Below are positions 54,635-62,811 of a stretch of 64,000 nucleotides of DNA, in pieces. Position 1 is the stretch's first letter. Every line of letters begins with the position of its first letter. This DNA is from Roseivirga spongicola (GTDB lineage: Bacteria > Bacteroidota > Bacteroidia > Cytophagales > Cyclobacteriaceae): contig NZ_LRPC01000001.1 in the NCBI RefSeq assembly GCF_001592965.1, positions 682,001 through 746,000 of the forward strand, read 5' to 3'. Below the pieces are notes generated by a model. The model worked only from the letters and a program-made list of their open reading frames with translations. It made no database searches and was not told the DNA's origin. Position numbers and translations under genes: made by a program.

Positions 54635-55881
54635 TCCCTAAGCATTTGATTGTTCTCTAAGCAATCGCACAATTCAGAATAGACCATTTTAAGGTTCTCA
54701 AATTCTAGGTTAGTTTCTAAGGCATTTAGAATTCGGGTAGAGAGCGTTCCTTCATCAAAAAGAAGAGTCAGCTCATCTCTCCAATGGTCTAAGGCCTGAG
54801 GATACTTCCTATCTATTTTTCTGGAAATAAAATGCCAGATTTCTACGGCTGTCATTTCATCTACTGCATTTAAGCCAAAGGCCTTTAAGTAATCGGTATT
54901 ATCTATAACCGTGTGTTCTCCACTTTTTATTACCTGCTTGAAAATGGCTGCTAGGCTTTCGGTTTTGAACTTTTTCTGCTCTTCTAGTGGAACAAAGTAT
55001 TCTTCTACCAAAAGTTTCAGTGCATTGATGATGAGTGATGCAATAGCCAAATCTGACTCTGGACACTCTTGAACGTCTAGCACTCTAATTTCAATAGCCC
55101 CACGATCGAAGCGCGCAATGGCACCTCTAGAGTTCAACCAAATAGGCTCTAAAATCCCTTCTGGATCATGAGGTTTGATGTCATTGGCTATCTGATCGAA
55201 AATTTGGCTATAATAATCTTCTTTACTGAACACAGCTTCAGGAATTACCTGTCCGGTAAGAATTGGTACTGCCTTTTGATTCTTTCTGTAGTAATCCAAT
55301 CGCTTGTCCCAGTAGCCAGTGTCTTTACCATCCAAAATGGCTGAGCTGGCCGAAAGAGCCGGCATAATTGGAAGCAACAAACGAATGGCAGCGTGCAGCT
55401 TAGAAAACTCATCATCGCCATGGAATGGTAAGTTGATGTGCATACTTTGCAGGTTGCTCCAACCGTGACCTTTGCAATCGAAGATGCGGTCGTAGGTAGC
55501 GTATATCTCGGCATTGTCGTGCGGCCAACGTACCGTTTCTGTCTCTGGGTTCATCCATGGATGAGCTGCAGAAGGCATAAGTTGAGCCTTGAACTCAGCC
55601 AGCACTCTGTTCATTTGCTGAATGGCTTCCTCAAAATCGGCAGCTAATTGAACTAAATCGTCTGTTGGAGCAGAGCACTTAAGCTCAATTACGTGCAAGG
55701 CCAATTCATTAGACCAAGTGATATTGCCGAAAGTAACTTCATTGGTGATTTCACCAGCTAATGATTTCAAAACCTCATCGGCAATAGGTTTCACGTTGAG
55801 TGTTTCTGTATCAACAATCATGTATTCCAGCTCAATTCCATAGGCCTGGAATAGGTGCAAGTGGTTATCTTCTACCTTCAT
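54613..55881 (-). CDS. GCS2-family carboxylate-amine ligase
   Basis: A 422-residue member of the glutamate-cysteine ligase 2 family (PF04107): YGIELEYMIVD at the N-terminus is the Mg-binding Glu signature, followed by AHPWMNPE, SMHINLPF and the ARFDRGAIEIRVLDVQ strand. These enzymes form gamma-glutamyl or other peptide-like amide bonds with ATP. It overlaps the ATP-grasp gene by 4 bases and the hydrolase gene by 22 bases. Confidence 0.85.
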   Translation of the reverse strand: MKVEDNHLHLFQAYGIELEYMIVDTETLNVKPIADEVLKSLAGEITNEVTFGNITWSNELALHVIELKCSAPTDDLVQLAADFEEAIQQMNRVLAEFKAQLMPSAAHPWMNPETETVRWPHDNAEIYATYDRIFDCKGHGWSNLQSMHINLPFHGDDEFSKLHAAIRLLLPIMPALSASSAILDGKDTGYWDKRLDYYRKNQKAVPILTGQVIPEAVFSKEDYYSQIFDQIANDIKPHDPEGILEPIWLNSRGAIARFDRGAIEIRVLDVQECPESDLAIASLIINALKLLVEEYFVPLEEQKKFKTESLAAIFKQVIKSGEHTVIDNTDYLKAFGLNAVDEMTAVEIWHFISRKIDRKYPQALDHWRDELTLLFDEGTLSTRILNALETNLEFENLKMVYSELCDCLENNQMLRECLEEAF

Positions 55882-57329
55882 TGCTTTATTTTTACTCGCT
55901 CCATCAGGGTTTCCATTATGGTTTCGTAGAGCGTGTTTTTTAAAACTTTATCTTCAATTCCTGCATCGAGGTTTGGGTTATCGTTTACCTCAATTACATA
56001 GAATTTCTTATTTACTTCTTTAATGTCTACTCCGTAAAGGCCATTACCAATTAGCTTGGTGGCTTTGGTGGCAGTAGCAATAAGTGCCTTTGGCACTTCT
56101 TCTACCGGGTAGGTTTCGGCTTTACCCTCCTGAGCCTTCCCGCTCTTTTTCCATTCAATAATTTGCCAATGATTTCTGGCCATAAAGTACTTGCATACGT
56201 ACAAGGGCTCTCCATTGAAAATTCCCACACGCCAATCGAAGTCGGTCGGCATAAATTCCTGCGCAATCAATAACTCAGAGCCTTTAAAAAAGCCTTTGAG
56301 TAACTCATTAAACTCTTCTTCATTTTGAACCTTCTTGACTCCTTTAGAAAAGGCACCATCGGGTTCTTTTAAGATGAATGGGAAGCCAATTTTCTCAATA
56401 GCAGCCATTGGATTCTCTTTAGAAATGATGGCTGCCTTGGGCGTATTTATACCATGGTTTCTCATCAGTTCATTCAAGTACACCTTGTTGGTGCAGCGCA
56501 TTATGGAAACCGGATCGTCAATTACCACCAAGCCCTCTGACTGCGCTTTTTTAGCAATGCGGAAGGTGTGGTTGTTCACGTTTGTGGTTTCTCTTATGAA
56601 GAGTGCATCGAACTGGTTGATCTTACCATAGTCGTTTTTGGTAATAATCTCCGTGTTGAAGCCCACTTCTTCAGCAGCTTTTACAAACTTCTGAAGCGCC
56701 TTTGCATTACTAGGAGGGTTCGGGTCGTCTGGGTTCACCAATATGGCAAGGTCGAACCTTCTTCTCTGGTGATTCTTTCTCACCACCTTTTTGTTGCTCA
56801 AAAACAACCCAAGGAACGATTGAAGCTTTTGCCTTTCTTCTCCTGTAAGGTCATAAATGTTCATTGGCCTTAGGTTTTCAAGCACCCATTTTTCGCGTTT
56901 TACAAAAACGGCTTTAAGTATTGGCGATTGAAATAGGTTGAACAGCAGCATACCCAAACTAGACAGCGCTAATTCATCTGTGTATCCAAAATATATCTTG
57001 AATTCTAGTTTAGCTTCTGAACTGCTGCCCAAACATTTCTGTATGATGGCATCGAAGTCTTGAGCATCATCTTTAATCATTGAAGGAAACCTGAAGTCTT
57101 GAATTGTGGCGACTTCTGGTAAAACCTTATGCCCTCTTGCTTCTGCCAAAAGCGACACATAATAGCCAACACTTTGGTATTGATAGGATTTACATAGGTT
57201 GATCACTTTTGTATTCTTCCCGAATTGACCAGCTGACTCAGATAGGTAATCTTGTGCAGCTATGACATCTACATTGGGAATATCCAACTGCCACTTATGT
57301 GGCTTCTCAATAACAATTAGTTTGTTCAT
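55878..57329 (-). CDS. RimK-like ATP-grasp ligase with RLAN domain
   Basis: A 483-residue ATP-grasp amide ligase. About 160 N-terminal residues form an RLAN-type domain (INLCKSYQYQSVGYYVSLLAEARGHKVLPEV), then a pre-ATP-grasp domain and the ATP-grasp fold with PFILKEPDGAFSKGVKKV and metal-binding ELNDNPN-type motif EVNDNPNLDAG near residue 450. It should form an amide bond between a carboxylate and an amino group, perhaps extending a peptide. It overlaps the C39-like gene upstream by 4 bases. Confidence 0.85.
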   Translation of the reverse strand: MNKLIVIEKPHKWQLDIPNVDVIAAQDYLSESAGQFGKNTKVINLCKSYQYQSVGYYVSLLAEARGHKVLPEVATIQDFRFPSMIKDDAQDFDAIIQKCLGSSSEAKLEFKIYFGYTDELALSSLGMLLFNLFQSPILKAVFVKREKWVLENLRPMNIYDLTGEERQKLQSFLGLFLSNKKVVRKNHQRRRFDLAILVNPDDPNPPSNAKALQKFVKAAEEVGFNTEIITKNDYGKINQFDALFIRETTNVNNHTFRIAKKAQSEGLVVIDDPVSIMRCTNKVYLNELMRNHGINTPKAAIISKENPMAAIEKIGFPFILKEPDGAFSKGVKKVQNEEEFNELLKGFFKGSELLIAQEFMPTDFDWRVGIFNGEPLYVCKYFMARNHWQIIEWKKSGKAQEGKAETYPVEEVPKALIATATKATKLIGNGLYGVDIKEVNKKFYVIEVNDNPNLDAGIEDKVLKNTLYETIMETLMERVKIKQ

Positions 57330-58054
57330 TTTTTTGGTCTAATAATGAGCAGGTTGGCATCGTATGTTACCATACCCAGCATGATTGAGTTGATTAATCG
57401 GTGAATATCTACTTCGTAATATTGGCTTGATGCCATTGGGTTATTCTTCAATGGATCTGCAATTGAGACAGTGTTCTCATCTGCAGAAATACCTTGTACC
57501 ACCACAAAGTGACCTGTCGGCAAGCCCTTTAGGTCATCATACTCAACTTTCAAATCTCCGATTTCTCTTGGGCTCTGGTACAAGTAGGTTGCACTTAAGC
57601 CAGTAAGAATCGGTTGATCTTGAAATAAGATAGACTTAATTAAGTCTGGTGTGAGGTCTTTAAACTTTATCTTTCCACCAAGGCTTAAGAACTTCTGATA
57701 AGCAGTAGAAGCAAACCTAATTTTCCTTTGTGGCTTGTAATGACATTGCATTGCTAGCTTGTTCACTAAATCGGTTTCTTCATCGGCAAACCATGAAGGG
57801 TCAAAAATCTGTAGGTTATAGGTGTATATGGTGGCCTCATAACCTCTTTTGAGGGCATGGTTGCCAAGGTTTACAGCCAAGGTTCCACCAGATTTGAGTT
57901 GTTTTACCTGCTTAATTACCTCGCCTAATTGAATGTTATCTCCATAATACTGATATACGGCATGCAAGCTGGTAGGCCCGCAGGTAACATCGTTTGGCTG
58001 AGGGAGAATATTAATATCTAGTAGTGCTTTTTCTGAAAGAAGCATCTTATTCAT
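57326..58054 (-). CDS. C39-like cysteine peptidase domain protein
   Basis: A 242-residue papain-like protein without a signal peptide. The triad can be read as C25 in DVTCGPTSLHAVYQYYG, H182 in LPTGHFVVVQG and D200 in SIADPLKN, as in the C39 peptidase family. It may trim or cleave a peptide made by the downstream ligases or act as a transpeptidase. It is the first gene of the operon, divergent from the ECF sigma gene only 40 bases away. Confidence 0.8.
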   Translation of the reverse strand: MNKMLLSEKALLDINILPQPNDVTCGPTSLHAVYQYYGDNIQLGEVIKQVKQLKSGGTLAVNLGNHALKRGYEATIYTYNLQIFDPSWFADEETDLVNKLAMQCHYKPQRKIRFASTAYQKFLSLGGKIKFKDLTPDLIKSILFQDQPILTGLSATYLYQSPREIGDLKVEYDDLKGLPTGHFVVVQGISADENTVSIADPLKNNPMASSQYYEVDIHRLINSIMLGMVTYDANLLIIRPKK

Positions 58055-58094
58055 ACTTTAGTGAAGATTAGACGCGTCCAAAACGCAAAGTCAC
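58055..58094. promoter_or_regulatory. Divergent control region with GACGCGTC palindrome
   Basis: A 40-bp gap between the amidoligase operon and the ECF sigma gene. It contains the perfect 8-bp palindrome GACGCGTC (58071-58078), conspicuous in A/T-rich DNA. No TAnnTTTG element faces either gene. Confidence 0.4.
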
Positions 58095-58685
58095 ATGTCT
58101 TCAGAGAAAATATTCAAGGATAATATTAAGCCCCAATTGACTGACGAAGAGTTAGTTCACTTTCTTCAGAATGGAGGTCCGGAGCGGTATTTCTCTATCC
58201 TAGCGGATAGGTACCAAGACTATGTAAAGAAGAAATGTAAGGGTTATGTAAAGAGCGATGATGAAGCAGAAGACCTAAGCCAAGAGGTATTCATTAAGGT
58301 ATTTATGCAGTTGAGTAACTTTAGGTCTGAAGCAAAATTTAAAACTTGGCTTTACACCATAGTTTATCATACCTGCATAGACTATTTAAGAAAGAAGAAG
58401 AAAAGTACCCATCAGGTAATATCAGATAAGCTCTCGTCTGAATTAGAAGATGTAATAGATGCCGATGAAGTAGATAAGGAGTCACTGATGAATGCCTTAG
58501 AGCTGCTGCTTGAGCAAATTACTCCAGAGGAGAAACTTTTACTACTTCTGAAATACAAAGAAAAGCAAAGTCTTCAGGCCATAACGGCTTCCATGAATAT
58601 CTCGGAAAGTGCGGCAAAGATGAGGTTACTAAGAGCTAAGGAGAAAATCAACAAACTCTATGAAAAGCAACTGAAGGATAACTAA
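58095..58685 (+). CDS. ECF-type RNA polymerase sigma factor
   Basis: A 196-residue sigma-70-family ECF factor: region 2 with DDEAEDLSQEVFIKVF and FKTWLYTIVYHTCIDYLRK, region 4 with LLLKYKEKQSLQAITASMNISESAAKMRLLRAKEKI. No anti-sigma gene follows; its end overlaps the convergent rsmI by 4 bases. Because it diverges from the amidoligase operon within 40 bases, it may control that operon. Confidence 0.92.
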   Translation: MSSEKIFKDNIKPQLTDEELVHFLQNGGPERYFSILADRYQDYVKKKCKGYVKSDDEAEDLSQEVFIKVFMQLSNFRSEAKFKTWLYTIVYHTCIDYLRKKKKSTHQVISDKLSSELEDVIDADEVDKESLMNALELLLEQITPEEKLLLLLKYKEKQSLQAITASMNISESAAKMRLLRAKEKINKLYEKQLKDN

Positions 58686-59359
58686 CTCTTCCCTTCTATT
58701 ACCATTACGAACTCACCTTTCACTCCGTTTTTTGTGAAGTGCTCAACAAGCTCAGTAAATGTACCCCTTACGGTTTCTTCAAACATTTTGGAGATTTCAC
58801 GAGAGACGGAAGCCTGACGATCTCCTAAGAATTCTTTGAGCTGCTCAAGCGATTTAATCAGTCTATGAGGAGACTCGTAGAGAATGATAGTTCTTTCTTC
58901 TTCAGCCAGCTTCTTCAGCCGGGTTTGGCGGCCTTTTTTGTGTGGAAGAAAGCCTTCGAACACGAACTTATCGGAAGGTAGGCCTGAGTTTACTAAGGCA
59001 GGGACAAAAGCTGTGGCTCCTGGAAGGCAATTCACTTCTAAACCTGCTGCAATGGTTTCTCTTACCAAAAGAAAACCAGGGTCTGAGATAGATGGGGTTC
59101 CTGCATCAGAGATCAAGGCAAAGGTTTCTCCAGCATTCATTCGGTCTACCAGCTTGGTAGCAGCCTGGTGTTCATTAAAAATATGATAGCTCTGAAGCGG
59201 TTTGCTAATGTTATGGTGCTTTAACAGTTTACCAGAAGTTCTGGTGTCTTCAGCTAAAATAACATCAACCTCGTTTAACACCTTGATGGCTCTTAACGTA
59301 ATGTCATCTAAATTACCAATAGGGGTAGGTACTAAGTAGAGGTTGATTTTATCGGGCAT
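58682..59359 (-). CDS. rsmI: 16S rRNA (cytidine(1402)-2'-O)-methyltransferase
   Basis: A 225-residue tetrapyrrole-methylase-fold rRNA methyltransferase. It starts LYLVPTPIGNLDDITLRAIKVLNEVDVILAEDTRTS, the RsmI signature, with ALISDAGTPSISDPGFLLV. It methylates C1402 of 16S rRNA with RsmH. It overlaps the pterin dehydratase gene by 1 base and is the last of a four-gene minus-strand run. Confidence 0.95.
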   Translation of the reverse strand: MPDKINLYLVPTPIGNLDDITLRAIKVLNEVDVILAEDTRTSGKLLKHHNISKPLQSYHIFNEHQAATKLVDRMNAGETFALISDAGTPSISDPGFLLVRETIAAGLEVNCLPGATAFVPALVNSGLPSDKFVFEGFLPHKKGRQTRLKKLAEEERTIILYESPHRLIKSLEQLKEFLGDRQASVSREISKMFEETVRGTFTELVEHFTKNGVKGEFVMVIEGKS

Positions 59360-59589
59360 TAGGCCAGTTTGTCTATGATTTCGGCCAATTTACGATCTTT
59401 TTCAGTTACCGTATTGCCTTCATCGTGCGTTGTTAACTCAAAGCTTACCTTATTATATACGTTCGACCAATTGGGGTGGTGATTCATTTTTTCAGCCTCT
59501 ATGGCAACTTTGCTCATAAACCCGAAGGCTTCGGTAAAATCTTTAAATTCGAATGTTCTAGTAAGTTTATTATCCTTTTCTGTCCACAT
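59359..59589 (-). CDS. Pterin-4a-carbinolamine dehydratase
   Basis: A 76-residue DCoH-like protein with the motif [16 protein letters not shown] and [14 protein letters not shown]; the active-site His pair and the T-H-x-x-x-x-T-x-x-D signature are intact. It normally recycles tetrahydrobiopterin after aromatic hydroxylases. No hydroxylase is in the window. It overlaps rsmI and follows the methyltransferase gene by 5 bases. Confidence 0.92.
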   Translation of the reverse strand: MWTEKDNKLTRTFEFKDFTEAFGFMSKVAIEAEKMNHHPNWSNVYNKVSFELTTHDEGNTVTEKDRKLAEIIDKLA

Positions 59590-59594
59590 AGGTT

Positions 59595-60275
59595 CTAGTT
59601 TATCGCTTTAATAATATACTGATACTCTAGGCTCTTCTGGTCTATTGAAATTCTTCGGAAGCCAGCTCTTCTAAGAATACTCCTTATTTCTGAAGCTTCC
59701 ATTTTCCTATCATCTGAAGGCCCAACGGGAATTTTTCCCTTCTTAAAGTCTACAACTAGTAGCTCTCCATTTGGTTTCATGCCTTCTCGTAACCTATTGA
59801 AGTAATTTTCAGGCTGAGGAATAAAGCTGAAAGTATTAACCACTAAAACAGCGTCTGCCTCATTTAAAAGCAAGTTGGGGACATCGGGCGGAGTAAGTCT
59901 GGTTTCTATGTTTTCGGCCCAGTTACCAACTATTTCCTTTTGCTCATTGATGTATTCTAGGGCATTCGGGTCAATGTCTAGGGCAATAACCTTACCCGCT
60001 TGCCTAGCAAGCTTAAAGCTGAAATAACCAGCGCCTGCACCTATATCTGCTATGGTTTTATTGCTTAGGTCGCCAAACGCCTTTAAGACAATCTCGGGAT
60101 TCTGCCAATCGGTTCTATCTTCCTCTATCTCCATATCGAAGATAGGCTGAACAGTTTCTGGTCTAGTAGGCTTGCTAATCGCAGGGTTTTCTACGGTATC
60201 AGATGCCTTTCGGTCACCTTTATTGTTACAAGCCACAGAAATCAGTAAGCAAGCAAAGAGTAAAAGCCGTTTCAT
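59595..60275 (-). CDS. Lipoprotein with a class I methyltransferase domain
   Basis: A 226-residue protein. Residues 1-16 form a lipoprotein signal ([16 protein letters not shown]; acylated C16), followed by a polar linker and a full SAM-methyltransferase fold: motif [15 protein letters not shown] (77-90), [12 protein letters not shown], a motif IV-like [12 protein letters not shown] and [14 protein letters not shown]-dependent domain behind a lipid anchor is odd, since SAM is cytoplasmic. The gene overlaps the DUF493 gene as TAATG. Confidence 0.85.
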   Translation of the reverse strand: MKRLLLFACLLISVACNNKGDRKASDTVENPAISKPTRPETVQPIFDMEIEEDRTDWQNPEIVLKAFGDLSNKTIADIGAGAGYFSFKLARQAGKVIALDIDPNALEYINEQKEIVGNWAENIETRLTPPDVPNLLLNEADAVLVVNTFSFIPQPENYFNRLREGMKPNGELLVVDFKKGKIPVGPSDDRKMEASEIRSILRRAGFRRISIDQKSLEYQYIIKAIN

Positions 60276-60544
60276 TAAAGTGCTATAATACCTTCTATTT
60301 GTTTGGCTCTTTTGTAGATATCTATGACGTAATCGCTCGAAGAAGCCATTACCTTGGCTGTAACACTAATATATTTCCCCTTACTTGAGGGCTTGAAACT
60401 CACTTCATTCATAGGGAATAAATTTTCTACCTCTTGTTTTTTGTCATCGGTTACAATGAACTTAAACATGTACAGAGTAGGGAAGTCATGAGTTGCCTCT
60501 AATTTGTTTCTGAATTCTTCAGTATCGTATTTCTGACCTGCCAT
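60275..60544 (-). CDS. DUF493 family protein (YbeD-like)
   Basis: An 89-residue protein with an N-terminal FRNKLEATHDFPTLYMFKFIV, the DUF493 beginning, and the SSKGKYISVTAKVMASSSDYVIDIYKRAKQIEGI ferredoxin-like second half. Function unknown; YbeD is thought to be an allosteric regulator. It is the first of the four-gene run down to rsmI. Confidence 0.85.
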   Translation of the reverse strand: MAGQKYDTEEFRNKLEATHDFPTLYMFKFIVTDDKKQEVENLFPMNEVSFKPSSKGKYISVTAKVMASSSDYVIDIYKRAKQIEGIIAL

Positions 60545-60571
60545 AGTTCGGGCTTTGATTAAAAGTTAAAC

Positions 60572-60601
60572 AAAAAAAGAGGCTCTATCAAAAGCCTCTT
60601 T
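60572..60601 (-). terminator. Terminator of the PpiD/SurA-type gene
   Basis: Read on the minus strand: AAAGAGGC and GCCTCTTT arms (60576-60583 and 60594-60601) close a hairpin and are followed by a T-run, 24 bases after the stop at 60625. Confidence 0.82.
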
Positions 60602-60624
60602 GTTCCTTAAGGTTTATTAAGCTC

Positions 60625-62730
60625 TTAGAAGTACTTGTAACGCTGGTCGGTTACCTCAATCTTATCAGAAATTGAAAGCAACAAGCTTTGAGCAATTCTA
60701 TTGGCGGCCTCTTGTAATAGCTCATTCTCATAGAGCGTGTAGTCGCCAAGTTCAGAAGCTTCAGATCTAGCATTAAGTTGAATAACAACAACACCAGAAC
60801 CTTCAATTACCTTTGGAGATGTTTTGTCACCAGGGTTTTGAAGACCAGAAGCAGCACCGATTGCCTCTGGTGCAACTCCAAGATTCCCCAGTGAGGTATC
60901 TTCCATTTTAACACTTTGTTTAGCGAAGTATTGAGCTTCAGGACCGTAAGCAGTAGCCATTTCATTTACGCTACCAGAAAGGCTGCTAAGCTTAGACTTT
61001 ATAAAATCAGCCTTCTTTTGGTTCTTAAGAATCTGAGTGATTTCAGCTCTTACTTCTTCTATAGACTGAACACCTTCTTCAGTTTCATTGGTGTAAACAG
61101 CTACAACATATTCGTTATCTAAGTCGAACTCATTAACATCATCAATAGACGCTTCACCATACAACCAAGTTACAACCTGACGCGCGTTGGTTAGCTGACC
61201 GATTGAGTTAGCGTTCTTGTCGATTTTTGTTCCTTGGAAAACCGAGTAGCCATTGTTAGCAGCGTACTCTCTGAACTCCTCTGCATCGCTAACGCTAGCG
61301 GCAAACTCAGCAGCTTGTAGGTAAACCTCATTACTAGTTTCATATGATGGAACCATTTCAACGATAACCTGAGCAACCTTATATCTTTGCTTAATTGCAG
61401 TTTGACTTACGTTGATAATGTAGATTTTGTCATTCTTTTCAATCAACCTATTGATAAGACCAGTTCTTCTTGCTCCAAAAACTTCATCTTTTACGTCTGC
61501 AACTTTAGAGTCGGTTTCTCTTATCCATCCAAGATCTCCACCACTTGTACTGAACTGCCCGTCACTATATTCTCTTGCTAAGGCTTCAAAAGCCTCACCG
61601 TTATTGATTCTTCTAAGTACCTCTCTAGCAGTTTGTCTAACATTAGACTTTTCTGAAGGAGTCTTTCCTTGAAGGTAGAATACGATTTGGCTTGCTCTAG
61701 CAAAGGCTGTTTCAGTAGGTAAGATGTCACTGATTTTATGAATGGTATATATTCCATTCTGCAATTCTGGGCCAACTATATCTCCCTTACTTAAAGTAGT
61801 AAGGTTATTAGCCAGTGAGTTTGGCAATGCGCTTGGGTCATAAGTGGTGAACCCTATGCCTTGCTCAGTCATGCTTAGGGCATAAGTTGAATCATTAGTA
61901 GTTTCGTCCTCAAAGGCAGCTCTAATTTCACTCATCTGCTCTCTGTACATGGCAGAATCCGCAGCAGACGGAACTACAGGAAAAGAAACATACTCTAAAT
62001 CTTTCGACTCATCTACAGTATATCTTTCCTTGTTTTCATTCAAGTAGTTTTGAATCTCACTATCCGTTACCTGTCCAACCTGATCATCACTAACGCTACT
62101 GAAAGGAACGTGTAGATAGTCTACATCAGAAATGGTAAACTGAGATCTATACTCTCTCTGTGCTTCAGCAAGAGTTACATATTGTGTCTTAGTCAATAAG
62201 CTTTCGAACTTTTGGCTTTGTCTGCTACTCATGGCTTGAGACTCTGCATTGGCAAAGTAGAACTGTGCCTCAGGTCCATACATATTAATATTGGCCAAGA
62301 AGTTCTTGATGTCTGCCTGGTTAGTGCTACCAAGATATTGGTTGAAGAAGTTTTGCATTACAGGAGAGAGGTTCTTACCCTGAACCATATCAACTCTCTC
62401 ATTTTTGCTTATTTCTAACCCAAGCTGTTCTAACTTGTTAGAGAAAGCAACCTGATTGATAAGTTGTTGCCACACTTGGTCTCTCATGTATTGAGTAAGC
62501 TGAGGGTTGCCTGTAGGGTAACCGTAACTTCTCATGGCATTATCTACCATGACAGAGAAATCTTCTTGAGAAATTTCTTCTCCATCAATTTCCCCTACGT
62601 TTCTAGCGCCTCCACCAAAAAGATTTTGGTTGGTTGCTAGGTCGGTTAATACAAAAGCTAAAATCGAAAATCCCACTACGACCACTAACAGTCGTCCCAT
62701 CTTCTCACGAAGCGTATTGATTATAGACAT
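60625..62730 (-). CDS. Periplasmic peptidyl-prolyl isomerase, PpiD/SurA type
   Basis: A 701-residue foldase anchored by an N-terminal membrane span (LLVVVVGFSILAFVLTD, residues 14-30). A SurA_N-like helical region follows; a parvulin (PpiC) domain is seen around residues 340-450 (ARASQIVFYLQGKTPSEKSN to SGGDLGWIRETDSKVADVKD). It belongs with PpiD and should assist outer-membrane protein folding. Preceded by a TATGTTTG -7 element and TTG 20 bases upstream; terminator follows. Confidence 0.92.
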   Translation of the reverse strand: MSIINTLREKMGRLLVVVVGFSILAFVLTDLATNQNLFGGGARNVGEIDGEEISQEDFSVMVDNAMRSYGYPTGNPQLTQYMRDQVWQQLINQVAFSNKLEQLGLEISKNERVDMVQGKNLSPVMQNFFNQYLGSTNQADIKNFLANINMYGPEAQFYFANAESQAMSSRQSQKFESLLTKTQYVTLAEAQREYRSQFTISDVDYLHVPFSSVSDDQVGQVTDSEIQNYLNENKERYTVDESKDLEYVSFPVVPSAADSAMYREQMSEIRAAFEDETTNDSTYALSMTEQGIGFTTYDPSALPNSLANNLTTLSKGDIVGPELQNGIYTIHKISDILPTETAFARASQIVFYLQGKTPSEKSNVRQTAREVLRRINNGEAFEALAREYSDGQFSTSGGDLGWIRETDSKVADVKDEVFGARRTGLINRLIEKNDKIYIINVSQTAIKQRYKVAQVIVEMVPSYETSNEVYLQAAEFAASVSDAEEFREYAANNGYSVFQGTKIDKNANSIGQLTNARQVVTWLYGEASIDDVNEFDLDNEYVVAVYTNETEEGVQSIEEVRAEITQILKNQKKADFIKSKLSSLSGSVNEMATAYGPEAQYFAKQSVKMEDTSLGNLGVAPEAIGAASGLQNPGDKTSPKVIEGSGVVVIQLNARSEASELGDYTLYENELLQEAANRIAQSLLLSISDKIEVTDQRYKYF

Positions 62731-62751
62731 TGGTTAATTTTTAAATAGGCG

Positions 62752-62759
62752 CAAACATA
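62752..62759 (-). promoter_or_regulatory. -7 promoter element of the PpiD-type gene
   Basis: The minus strand reads TATGTTTG, with TTTG 20 bases upstream (62780-62783), a near-perfect promoter. Confidence 0.65.
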
Positions 62760-62811
62760 ATTCAATTATGCCCGAAAGTCAAAGGAAAAATGGCGTAAAA
62801 CTACCTAAGAA

